From contig CAJNOJ010000038.1 of the NCBI GenBank assembly GCA_905250025.1, positions 495,150-559,149 of the forward strand: 64,000 bases of DNA, written 5' to 3'. Source of the stretch: Adineta ricciae. Its lineage: Eukaryota; Rotifera; Eurotatoria; Adinetida; Adinetidae. Under the pieces are notes generated by a model, which searched no databases, was not told where the DNA came from, and saw only the letters and a program-made list of their open reading frames with translations. Below, piece after piece: positions 40,417 to 51,666 of the stretch. Numbering within the stretch: position 1 is the stretch's first letter; each line of letters begins with the position of its first letter. Made by a program: the position numbers and the translations under genes.

Positions 40417-43400
40417 ATGTTACATGATGATTATTCATCGGTAACATCTGATTTAGATACTCATACTGATCAGGTAGTCGGCATCGGATGAAATTTCTCA
40501 TGAGATTTTTTTATTTATTTTCCAAGATTTACCTAAGCGTCGTGTTCGCACATAGTAAACTTGGTGCGGCATTCTATGATTCATCATCAGCTATCATTTA
40601 TTTCATTCCCGATGTTGAAGAAACATCGCGATTCGATATTACTCAACAGAGTAGACACTTTTTCCATTGAGAATATACTTCGGATGAGTTGAATTATTTA
40701 GTTTTAACGGATATTCAACCGTCAATGGTCATTTGTTCAGCGAAAACGAGTGATGAATTTTATAAAGCATTAAATGATCATCTTAATATTCAAACAAGTA
40801 AATTTCAAGAAAGGAAATCGAATTTTTCTCGAATGATTTCACTAATTCTAGTTGACGAAAATCAAACAATTACGAATGCAAAACTACAATTGGTTCCACA
40901 AGCTTATTTTCGTAATTATAAACATTAAATTATATTTCGAATTATTTCTGTTGGATAGATAAAGACACTGTTGAACGGACGATTCTAACATTAAAATCAC
41001 TCTATCCATTGTCATGTGATACTGACGAGAAAAAGCGAACGTACATTTCAGCGAAAATGCCGTTTAATATTCCGAATACAGTACACTTGAAAGCTTCTAT
41101 GATCATACTTTTTTTTTATCGAAAAAGTTATTTCTAGTTAAGTGCCATCGGTGGTCTCTTACCGGTTATCGAAGAGCGATGTCCAGTTCTATCATACGAA
41201 TTTGATTTTCTCACAGGAAATATTCTGGCTTTACGTCCATATGATCTGTCAGTATAAAACAGCTTGTCGATCATGGGAAAATGTACTTTTCATTCATTAG
41301 AAATGCTTTCATGATTGTTCATCCATTCACATTTCGGTAAGAAAGACTAATTGATTCGTTACTCATCTTTTTCTTCTCATCATCTTTGGCAAGAGCATTG
41401 GAAATTTTCAATCCTACTGTTCATCCATCGATATACAAAGCAAATACTGCAAATAACCTTCGAGAAGTGAATAGTCTCTTTGGTAATTAACGAAAAGACT
41501 CTTTTCATTTAATATTTCGTGTTCTTTTTTGAAGCCTTTCTTAAACGATGTGTGTCATCAGTTGGTAGTCGAAAGTTAAGGTGATTTATTCTTGATCATC
41601 TCTTGAGTTATCAAAAGATTACGTATAGATCTTGGTGCTTGAAGCCGTGTCGTTCACCAGACGTGTTAGAACGTCGTTATGATGTCATAGAATTCTTTCT
41701 CAATCCAAATCAACATGAACTAATGCGAATGTTACGTGAACAATTGAAATCGATTGTGAATATTCCCGTAAGTTGATCATTCATGAATCAATGTCGATTG
41801 ATATATTTATATATTAGGCTTTATTGCGAAAAGTGTTTGATCAAAATACTAAAATCACCATATGGAAACAGATAATTGAAGTATGAATAGTAACTTGAGG
41901 AAATGAACAGTGTAGCACAGATTTGTTTTAGTCTTTACGAACAATACTTCGAATTCGAATGGCATTAGTATCATTTCGAATGAATACTTCCTTTTTCAAT
42001 GATCTCTGCACAAAACTGACGGATGATTTACCAAAACTGTTAAATATTATTGAGACAAGTGTAATCTATCTCGAATTGAATGTATTCAGCGGAAAGTCTA
42101 TCGTTTTAATTGATATAGATTGATTTACAACGAAGTGTTCGCGATAATCGTATCGTTTTCATTGATCCAACCGATCCTGATCTGGAACAATGTGCGTACA
42201 AACCACTAACAACTCCTTTATTATTTGTGTTTCATTTCTAGTACGTCAAGATCTCGTTCAATTAAATATCAAACTTCGTCAACAAACTGAATATGCAAAT
42301 AACCTGCTATTACACTGTGGAATAGACTCCAATTACGCGTTAACGCAAGTAATTTTTGAACCCAAATATATAGTATCGAAAATCTGAACTTAGGACAGTG
42401 CGACATTGCTAATAAAAGGTGAAAAATTTGATCATGACGATCTGATTTGGAATGATCGACAAGGACAGACATGGCGATGGTAAGTGTAAATTATCGAAGC
42501 AATATTTTGATAGACTAATTTGACTCTATTCATTTTAGTCGTACTTGTGAGATGAACATGACGATCCAAGAAGCAGAAGAAAAACGAAAACAATTGTTAG
42601 CAAAAGAATTCAATATTCAACGGAATCTGTCATTGGTATGAATAAGAAATATTCGTTTGAGTAAAAATTGAGACAAGAATACAATGTTTTCAAGGCTCTT
42701 CGCGATGGTACAGAGTTGTTCGTTGATGCAACAGAACTGTGCTCACAGCTTGATTGGTAAAAACGGTGGTTTATACACTGAGTTTCCTGCATATTAAATT
42801 TAGTTTGCTGTCATTTGCTTTGATTGCCTATGAACAGAATAACTATACACGGCCTGAGTTATTAGAAAATAATCAAATCGAAATTGTTGATGGAAGGTTT
42901 GACTTCTGTTTATAACTACTTCAGATAATGATTGAATCCGATTTTAGACATCCATTATTACCAGCAAGTACGGTTGTTCCGAACAGTTATATAAGCGATG
43001 CGCATCCCGATAAGACGAACATTCATATTCTAACTGGATTTAACTGTTCTGGGAAAACAGTTTATATAAAACAAGTAAGTATACCGGGACTCATTGAATC
43101 TTATTCATCTTGTATTCAGACTGGATTGCTTATCTACATGGCACAAATCGGTAGAGTATTGAGCATCATCTAGCAATGTGATCAATAGTCTTTTTTTAAA
43201 TTAATCAAGGATGTTTTGTACCAGCTAGTAAGATAAGACTTGGTTTAATGGACAAATTATTCGTAAAGATTCACACAGGTACGCATCAGTCGTCGTCTTG
43301 TAGATGAATTGTACAGTAATTTAGATACACATTTAACAATGGGCGTATCGAACTTCTTGCGTGATCTATTTGAGACATCGTTTGCTGTCGCTGGTGCAAC

Positions 43401-44103
43401 GGGTCGATCGTTGGTATTAATCGACGAGTTTGGTATTGGTACAAATGAAGTATGAAGAACTTGTCTTGGTAATAATCGATCGACGTCTAATAGATTGATG
43501 GGACATCGTTATTGGCCTCGTTGATAACGATTTGGTCGAAAGCGGAGCAAGCATGTCCACATGTTGTTATTGCTACGCATTTTCATGATCTTATTCAACA
43601 ACGTTTGATCTCTACGAGTTCAAAAATTCAATGCAAAGTAGAGTTTGATTGCAGAACAGCAAATCTGATAGCGAGCATTTTATTAGACGATGGAAACGAT
43701 GTACGATGATGACGGCAAACTTGTCTATTTATATCGCGTGATCGATGGTCTGTGTACTCGCAGTCAAGCATTTAGTGCTGCATTAACTGCTGGCTTACCG
43801 GAAACTGTTGTTCATCGCGCAAATGAAGTGAAACTCAGTCTGTACATTTTCATTTCATCACTATTCTGTTTGTTTAGTTACTCGGTAAAATTGAAAATAA
43901 TCAAATACTTCATCCGATTCGAAACTTTGCTGATATGGAAGAGTAATGAGATGTTTCGGGCTTGATTTGTCTTTTGTATAAAATTATTTAGAATGGCTGA
44001 TCTTGTTCAACGAGCAGTACAAGTTAATATAAACGACACCGACCAAATTACACTTTTCTTCCAACATTTAAATCATATCATCACTCAGTGTAGTAAAGAA
44101 TGA
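40417..44103 (+). CDS. MSH5: MSH5, meiotic MutS homologue
   Basis: MSH5 joins MSH4 in MutS-gamma, which stabilises crossover intermediates in meiosis; it does not repair mismatches. All 25 exons are in phase with GT-AG sites; first 40417-40473, last 43992-44103; 818 residues (human 834). Landmarks: SKLGAAFYDSSSAIIYFIPD near the N terminus, LSAIGGLLPVIEERCPVLSY, RCVSSVGSRKLRSWCLKPCR (core/lever region), RHPLLPASTVVPNSY, Walker A at 578-585 (GFNCSGKT), QTGLLIYMAQIGCFVPASK, TMGVSNFLRDL, Walker B with signature SLVLIDEFGIGTNEIDG, CPHVVIATHFHDL and the C-terminal AFSAALTAGLPETVVHRANE. Walker A departs from the usual GPNSSGKS form at the Pro but keeps GKT. No stop or frameshift interrupts it. The start is the first ATG in phase. 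Confidence 0.93.
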
Positions 44104-44554
44104 AGAATTAATGCAATAGCTCATTGTTTTATTCGATACTTTATTAAAAATAAATAAATCATGTTCACATAATTGGTTCATTAGATTTAACTTCTTTTAA
44201 AAGTTGATTTAATTAATGTTACCTTCGTATGTCAGAGCTAATCCTTATAATGACCTTGAAAAAACAGTCAGCGACATGCGAAGTCATTATACAAATCGTC
44301 TTACTACTGTAAGATGAGCTGGCAAAGTCAGTTTTATATTAAATGTCTGAAGATAGTAGATAGACATACAGAAACATGTTCAAGGTAATTTATTTAACAA
44401 AAGAAACAAGAAAAAAGTTGACAAAGAATTTTTTCATCAATATGGTTGACAATATAAAACAGAATTACTTGGCAAACAGTTATTCTACTAAGAGGATTGA
44501 AATAATCCAATCTTCTTAGTGTTTGAATGACGAAAACACGTGATCAAATGATAG
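44104..44554. other. intergenic between convergent MSH5 and EF-hand gene
   Basis: About 450 bp; AATAAA-type signals near 44150 follow MSH5. Nothing else seen. Confidence 0.5.
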
Positions 44555-45223
44555 TTAGTACGTGTACGGTGCACCTGTTTGAGGCGCTTCTGCACTCATT
44601 TCTCTCGCCATACGTGAGCAAGCAGTGATATACTCGTTGAAATCTAACGCACCTGTTTGATTAATATCGAAGTTTCGAAACGCTGACTCAGCATCCCGCT
44701 CTAACGCTTCCCATGTCATGTTCAGCAGAGATGCTACATAGAGCTTACGAAAACCTTCGCGATCAATAACACCATATGAATTTGTATAAGATAAAAATTC
44801 ATGTCGCAATCGCTCAATATCTTGAACTGACCAGCCCGTTAAATTTGCAAGAAATGCATCGTTTTCATAGTATGAAGCAGGATTATTACCAGTGGGTAAA
44901 GATAATGGTGGCGGGACACTATAACGAGGCATGAAAGGTGCACTGGGAAATGCAGGATAATAAGAAGCTTGCGCTTGTGAAAAAGGCGATCGATATGGCG
45001 CAGATTGCTGTGGTGCCATTGGTTGCTGAACCACTTGTGGCTGCATCATCGGTTGCTGAACTATTTGTGGTTGTATCACCGGCTGCTGAACCATTTGTGG
45101 TTGCTGTTGCACATACTGGGGTTGTTGTTGCACAGCAGGTTGTTGTTGAAAAGGTGCATAAACTGCACCTTGTTGTGGGACTGCTTGAACTGTGCCTTGG
45201 CTCTTTTTGAGTACGTTACCCAT
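44555..45223 (-). CDS. EF-hand protein with Gln/Pro-rich N terminus
   Basis: Intronless, 222 residues. It starts MGNVLKKSQG, so Gly2 could be myristoylated, although position 6 is Lys rather than the preferred Ser/Thr. Residues ~20-85 are Gln/Pro/Val-rich with repeated units such as QQPQMVQQPVIQPQIVQQP. The C-terminal ~110 residues are helical and calmodulin-like (GWSVQDIERLRHEFLSYTN, YGVIDREGFRKLYVASLL) and contain one canonical loop, DINQTGALDFNE, with Asp1, Asn3, Thr5, Asp9 and Glu12. The spacing recalls neuronal calcium sensor proteins, but only one clear calcium loop is present. Likely a membrane-associated calcium sensor; exact family uncertain. Confidence 0.78.
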   Translation of the reverse strand: MGNVLKKSQGTVQAVPQQGAVYAPFQQQPAVQQQPQYVQQQPQMVQQPVIQPQIVQQPMMQPQVVQQPMAPQQSAPYRSPFSQAQASYYPAFPSAPFMPRYSVPPPLSLPTGNNPASYYENDAFLANLTGWSVQDIERLRHEFLSYTNSYGVIDREGFRKLYVASLLNMTWEALERDAESAFRNFDINQTGALDFNEYITACSRMAREMSAEAPQTGAPYTY

Positions 45224-46254
45224 AATCGTATTGTCTCTGTTTATATATGTGTAAAAATGTCTATGTAAATAATTGTTCTTTTTTCAGATCGAAATATGTT
45301 CGACACAAGTTAGGTATCCATTTAACAGGCTAGATGCAGTTTCTTTGGTTAAATCATGGTCGATACAAAACAAATGACAATGAAATATTCGAATAATGAT
45401 AACATATCTATACTGCATGCAAGGCAAAAATTAGTCAGGTGAGACCATCTAAAAATAACCTTGTATCCTTTTCTTTCATCTTTCGTTCGTTGCTTTTGTA
45501 TTTCTATCCGACGCGTTCAGCCGCATAAAACGTATCAAATCAATCGGTGACAAGGTACTTTTCGTAAGAAAACGTACGTCTTACGAATAGAAATATACGG
45601 CAATCATGAACAGTTTTTTTGCAACTCGAGAAAAGTATGAAATAAGTTTCCTAGGAAATATTCGAGTACTCTCCAAACATGCCATCAGTTTCGTTCATTA
45701 TACATCAGTACAAATAGAAAAGTTTATTGTGAACAGCTCATTATAAGACATCGCACTCGAATTGTTCGATCTAATTACAGGGCATCAGGAAATTTTGAAG
45801 GTTCTTGTTTCCATCAATAGAACACATGACATAAACTCATATGAATTATGCAACCAAGTTGAATGAGTTTCCTTTGATTGCGTGAATAGGTCTTGATGAC
45901 AACTAAAGCAGTCCAAGCAATCCTGAATGCTCTGAAGTTTGAGCGACAATGGGCAAAGTTTTCCAACTCAAATAAATGAATATCTGATTAAAAAGATCTT
46001 TTCATGTGCTACTCGATTCTATCATTCATCTTCCTCTACAACTATCTTTGTAACCCGAAGAACGACGAGCTGTACTGTCGTCGTAGAAAGAGAAAAGAGT
46101 TTCAAAATAGACACGAAGGGAAGCGTATATGTCAAAAAAGAAAGACAGAATGGAGTGCATGAAAAATGATGAAAAGAAAGAGGATTACGCGTGTCTAAGA
46201 GCTATCCAATCATCGCATCTCTAAGATTACATCAAGCTCTGTCATTATTATCAA
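45224..46254. other. intergenic between divergent EF-hand and HPRT genes
   Basis: About 1 kb. A plus-strand open frame at 45939-46169 has no domain. No gene called; both promoters should lie here. Confidence 0.5.
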
Positions 46255-47176
46255 ATGGCTGAAATGAAATCAACGGTTGAGAATCGAATTCAGACCGATC
46301 CACTTGTCATATCGGACTCGTTCGAAGGATATTCACTAACTTATTTCAAGTAAACAAGTATATATTTTCTCATTTGAAAGTATCGGATATTTTTTTAGCT
46401 TACCGTTGCATTATCGCGATGATTTACAGTCTGTTCTCATTCCGTATGGGTTTGTTCAAGATCGTATTGAAGCGTTAGCTAATCAAATATTCGCCGATTG
46501 GCATATTAATCTTCCAGAACAATTGAGTAATTTAATTATTTACATCTAAGCGTTAATAACAAACGTTTTGTTTTCGTCCTTCTAGTTTGTCTATGTGTAT
46601 TAAAAGGCGGTTATCGTTTTTTTTCAGATTTAATTTCCAAAATTCAACTAAACAATCGGTATCTCTCTGTAGGTCAATAACCGTTTATCATTTCTTGTTT
46701 TTTTTCTTCTAGTCTTCATAATTGTCGCAGTTTACCAATGAGTCTAGAATTCATTCGTACACGAAATCAGCCGAATGATCAACTTGAAATTATTGGTTTA
46801 AGCGATTTACATCGTTTGAAAAATCGAAATATTCTGATTATCCAAGACATTATCGATACGGGTAGCCGCGTGGATATATTGAAACAGAAATTAGAACACT
46901 TCCAACCGAAATCTATGCATGTAGTGTCTTTATTTATGAAAAGGCAGTCTGATAAAGCTTGTATTTTCAAACCAGATTATTGTGGTTTTGAAATACCTGA
47001 TCATTTCGTTGTTGGTTATGCATTAGTAAGAAGACAAAAAGCTTGAATTGACTGGTAACATTCGTTATCTTTTGTAGGATCATAATGAATATTTTCGTGA
47101 TTTGGAACATGTTTGTATTTTGAAGGAATCAGTCATGTCAAAATATAAAATCATCGATAAACGTTTTACCGAATGA
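46255..47176 (+). CDS. HPRT1: hypoxanthine-guanine phosphoribosyltransferase
   Basis: Purine salvage enzyme that converts hypoxanthine or guanine plus PRPP to IMP or GMP in the cytosol. Five exons: 46255-46349, 46399-46526, 46586-46658, 46713-47025, 47078-47176; 235 residues (human 218). Motifs: SLTYFNLPLHYRDDL, VLIPYGFVQDRIEALA, ICLCVLKGGYRFFSDL (PPi loop with LKGG), the PRPP loop ILIIQDIIDTGSRV, and PDHFVVGYALDHNEYFRDLE with the base-binding Asp. The acidic pair of the PRPP loop normally reads Glu-Asp; here it is Gln-Asp. Everything else expected for catalysis is present. The N terminus is somewhat longer than in the human protein. Confidence 0.93.
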
Positions 47177-47350
47177 GCCAATGTCTTCGTTTAACTTTCT
47201 AATAAATGTCAAGTGAATTTCAAATCAATTTTTCGTTCTCGTAAGATGTGTTTTTCTTTCATTACTCAATCGATATAGCGAGTCGATTGACACGCTTGGT
47301 AGCTCCCAGGTTATTTTGTACACGTGTTGTGCATTTGTCTAGCTGTAAAA

Positions 47351-49283
47351 ATGAAAGTTGGACGCGAGTTTTTGATATGGGTGTTTGTATTGAATTTAAT
47401 CAAACTTTCATCATCGAAATTCTTCAATTTAACAATGACGATGCCAACTTTAAATAAATCGATCGTAAGGTTCCTACTGATGAGAGAAAATAACGACGAG
47501 ATGTGTTTTTAGAACAATCAGTCTGTTTATATCGCCTTGAAACTGCCAACTGATGAGGAACTATATATAGGTTTGCTAATATTTCTCTTTCGTGGAAGAT
47601 CGCGTTGTGATTATTGCATCTTTAGTTGATTTTCATCCAATAATTAATATTCAACGGGCGAAATTCATAAGCACGTACCTCTGTTCGAAACCTTATCATA
47701 CCGAGGCAAATTTCTGGTTTGTACTTTCAGAACAATTGATAAATAGAATATTTGGAAATCTATAAACTAGGCTGGACACACGAGCCTGTGAATCTGTAGA
47801 TCAATCAGTGTTAATCTACGAATGGTATGAGAGTGTTCCTGTCGTACAATGGCCGAAAGGTTATTTTCTGTTTGATTTTCTGATTGACATTCTGTGAAGT
47901 CGATTTAGACGCTGGTCTTCGCGTTGGAACCAATACTCCATATCGATATGTTGTTGTCAATGTTCACTATCGATCGAGTGACTCGAACGATATCTACGCT
48001 GAGCGAATCACTTTGACACGTCAAAAGTATGAAAGCGTGGAGTAAACGTCTTTGTCGAGTTCTTCATTTATTGTTAGACCAAAGTACGAGATAGGAATGT
48101 ATGATATTATGACAAAAGCATTGAATATTCAAAGTAAATGCAAATTTGGTAACAAATTATCTTTGTGACAATGGTGTTTTAGAGGATCGTGTTGATTTTT
48201 CTTGTCAATATGATTCATCTGAGATGAAAATATTTTCCACATTATTTTCCTCGAATTTTCAAGGTATATTTATTCAACTCCATGTTCGGTAACAATTACT
48301 GGCTAAGAAACTAATTTAGGTAGTGCTGTTTCATTGTATCGCGTACGAAATAATCAAGTACAATCGATTATAAAAGGTATTTTACAAAGAAAGACATTCG
48401 ACGGTGATGCATTCTAATGATATAGGAAATCTTGCTTGGCCGCAAACATTCTATCAGTTATCAAATGTGGCAGATATCAAAGCGGAAGATTACTTGATTG
48501 GTTTGTGTGCATTTGAAAAGCCAATACAAGATCAAATGTTGAAGTATGTATTTCATTGAAACGTTTACCATGTATGATTTCTTCGATGTGTCAGATCTCG
48601 TTATTTCGTCTGCCAACTTACACTGATGTTTTATATCGAGCAAGGAGAGAAAATAACGGCAGAAGGATGTGAACATAACGATTTTTCAAGCATTATTCAA
48701 CGGTAGAATCACTTCGATACATTTTCTACTCTTTATCAGGAATATTTTTAGTTTTCTCCCAGTAAATGCTCATGATACCCCACAAACACTATTCGACATC
48801 AATCCAATGTATCCTAAACTACCACCTAACGAATGGATGCAAAGCCAGCTGAACAAAACACTCTTATCATCACAGTCCTCTGACAATGATACGCAAACTA
48901 TCTACCTGATCTATGCGAATCAGCATCGTTACGACCAATTGATCATTCTCATACACAATCATCCGTTAATATCTATATTTATCATTTGGTTAATCTTGTT
49001 GGTGATTGGATTGGTAGTATTAATGTATGTTATCCATCGAGCACGTCGGATTATCGTATATTCATCGTCGCACATTGCTCGTCCAACATCGGTTACTGTT
49101 GGTGGTGATACAAGTTCTCTGAGTGGATGGTTAACTAAACGGCGATTTCAACAGTATGGAGATGATGATAGTACTGCCAACGTACCATTGACGAGTAAAC
49201 ATCGATGGGCATCCGATACTGAAGGAAGTGATTTATCCGATACAGAAGTTTTTAATGCTAAGAGGGTTGCCCAAAAAAGTTAA
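47351..49283 (+). CDS. PHM-like type I membrane protein lacking most copper ligands
   Basis: Related to the copper type II monooxygenase fold of peptidylglycine alpha-hydroxylating monooxygenase. Eleven exons: 47351-47464, 47513-47570, 47626-47716, 47771-47859, 47909-48026, 48078-48148, 48183-48263, 48320-48376, 48426-48543, 48595-48702, 48752-49283; 478 residues. Signal peptide, then SVYIALKLPTDEELYIVDFH, WLDTRAC, DAGLRVGTNTPYRYVVVNVH, EIGMYDIM, SLYRVRNNQ, WPQTFYQLSNVADIKAEDYL and the Cys of FVCQL follow PHM in order. One membrane helix near the C terminus (IFIIWLILLVIGLVVLMYVI) precedes a cytoplasmic tail. Of the six PHM copper ligands only the His of NVHY remains; the others are Lys, Phe, Ser, Asn and Val. 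The lyase (PAL) domain is absent. It is thus probably not a monooxygenase. Function unknown. Confidence 0.8.
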
Positions 49284-49520
49284 GTTTCACACTTGAAATC
49301 AACCAAAGAACATTTCTATGAGTTCGTTTTCAATAAATAAATCATTTTACTCAGATCACAAATAAATATCTATAAGAGAAACATTCGTACGAATTCATCC
49401 ATCAGCACACAATGAAAGGCGACCTCTACTCATTTAAGTTGCCAGGTGATTCCATTTGAATCATCTGAATGTATGGTGCTTCGCATTTAACAAAATTTCC
49501 TTCTATAAAGAACAAGTACA

Positions 49521-51363
49521 ATGACTTATCGAGATATTAGCCGTATGTGAAATGAACTCTTCTTTCAAATGTACAGCACTTTTGTTTTTTGCGAACGCTT
49601 AGATCTATGTGAAATGACGCGCGTTCTTTCATACCCACGTTTGATCTCGATGGAAAATTTTCGTCAACCGAATTTTCGTCTCGTGGCTGAATTAATGGCT
49701 TGGCTTGTTAAACAGTATGATAATTCATCTTTCCCTCTCGCCTCATTAATCTTGAATTATTTCTAATATAGATACGACCCATTGAGTGAAGTTCCAACTG
49801 AGATTGAACGTGAACAAGATCGTGTTCTATTTATTCGTACTGTTGCTCAGATAATTGTAAGAATGTCATGACTTACGCACGGAAGTAGCTCTTTTCTTCT
49901 TATTTGATTCTAGGCTACTAAAGCACATGTTAAATTAAACACAAAAAAGCTTTATCAAGCAGATGGCTATGCGGTCAAAGAGATTCTAAAAGTGATCACA
50001 CCGCTCTATAAAGCTTTAAGAGATAGTGAGAGTAAAGAATTAGATGATGAAGATGATCTTGATCATCGATATCGTTATGCAATGAATGATGACGTAAGTG
50101 AAGTTGAATACGAGTTCAACCTCATTTAAAAATTCTCAATTTGTAGATTGGAATATTGAAAACTGCTCGTTCGCTATGTTCAACTATTACTCAGAAAGGT
50201 GCTAATCTACATGAACTACTAGGGAAAGAAGTGGAAGCACGAGTGCGTAGATATCTCTATGTCTATATGTTCTAACAAATTTTACATGTAGGAATCTCGT
50301 CAAGGTGTGAAGAATCGGGAGGCGGTGTTAACCGATGTCCGAGATGGTATTAAGGAAGCTGAAAATGCAGCAAAAGTATGTTTGTTTTCTATCGCACTAA
50401 TGAAAAGAAGATGGATTTGTTTTCTCCATAGACTGAAGTGGGAAAATACGATAAACTAGTCGCGAATGTTCAAATCGATGAAGTAGCACTCGATGAAAAG
50501 ATCGCGAAACGCTTAGAAGAAAAAGATCGTCATCAACGTCGACTGGACATGCTAAAGAGCGTCAGGTAATTAAATCACAATCGAAGACTGCCTTCATAAA
50601 CATTATCTTCGGGTCCTTTTTCGTAGACCGTCATTCATGAATGACTTCGAAAAATTAGAAACGGATCTCAATGGTCTATATGAAGATTATGTATTGAAAT
50701 ATCGAATATTGTCGTATCTGGAAAAGGAACTAGAGGGACATTTTCGAAATCAACGGGAAAAAGTTCAAGTAAGTGAGAACATTCAAAGGATCAATCTGGC
50801 GAAAATTTCTCTTTTACGAATACGAATAGGAAGTATCACGGCACTATATGCAAGCGATTAACTCACAAATGACTGAGCAAGATCAGCAAAGATTTAGTCG
50901 ACAATTACAAGAGCATAATGACGACATCGGTGTCCAAAGTGATGAGGAAGATTCGGACGAAGATGAGTAAGATTGAATTGGACTAAGCACAACAAAGAAA
51001 GATTAATCTTCTCTTGAATCTAGTGATGATGAAGATGAGGACGATGAGGACGAGGGACAAGACGATGATGGTATGGATCAAGCGCCGACATCCCATGGAA
51101 ACAAACTCAGTATTCAAAATACGACTTGACTTCTCTTCTGATGATAAATACTCTTGTATTCATTTTTAGCAAATGGTAAAGGGTATGGTGGTATGACAGG
51201 TGATTTAAGTGATGATGACCAGGAAGCACCACGTGGTGGACGAGGTCGAGGCGGTGGACATCCTGGTATGGATGATGAGGATGATGAGGATGTACGAGGT
51301 AGACGAAAACAACAACGAAGACAACAACGCGCAACTTTTGATGATGACGATGAGAATTTCTAA
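49521..51363 (+). CDS. CLUAP1: CLUAP1 / IFT38, intraflagellar transport B protein (copy 1)
   Basis: Component of the IFT-B train that builds cilia. Eleven exons: 49521-49542, 49603-49714, 49772-49856, 49914-50093, 50147-50242, 50292-50375, 50432-50565, 50627-50768, 50830-50966, 51024-51070, 51170-51363; 410 residues (human 413). The calponin-homology-like N domain shows [58 protein letters not shown] and [21 protein letters not shown] central coiled coil contains [18 protein letters not shown] and [14 protein letters not shown]. The C terminus is very acidic (Asp/Glu runs) with an Arg/Gly-rich patch and ends DDDDENF, as in the family. The first exon encodes only seven residues. It stands 303 bp upstream of the ODAD1-like gene on the same strand. 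Confidence 0.93.
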
Positions 51364-51666
51364 TCTAATGTCTTTCATATAATCAATCACTAATGCACTT
51401 ATAATGCTTGTCTTTTCAGTGCTTGTTTTTTTTAATAAAAATAACAACTCTTCATTCTTCGACTAGTGTTTATAAACCTTTAAGGTATAACGATAAGTGG
51501 AAAAGATTGAAATTGATCGTGATTGGTACATTTTTCTCCAAGGTAAGTCAATGAGTTTCTTTTTACAATGTAAGCGTATCCTGTGGAGGAATTGCCATCA
51601 CGGCATCATTAAAAATGTCGACAACGAGAAACAGTGTTATTCTGTTTCATTGAGAACAACTAACAA

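Noticed and set aside
51071-51169. Read-through of CLUAP1 intron 10 giving a short alternative C terminus
   Set aside because: Both copies have a stop at the same place, but about a third of the readable residues differ between copies, unlike the flanking exons; it behaves as intron.
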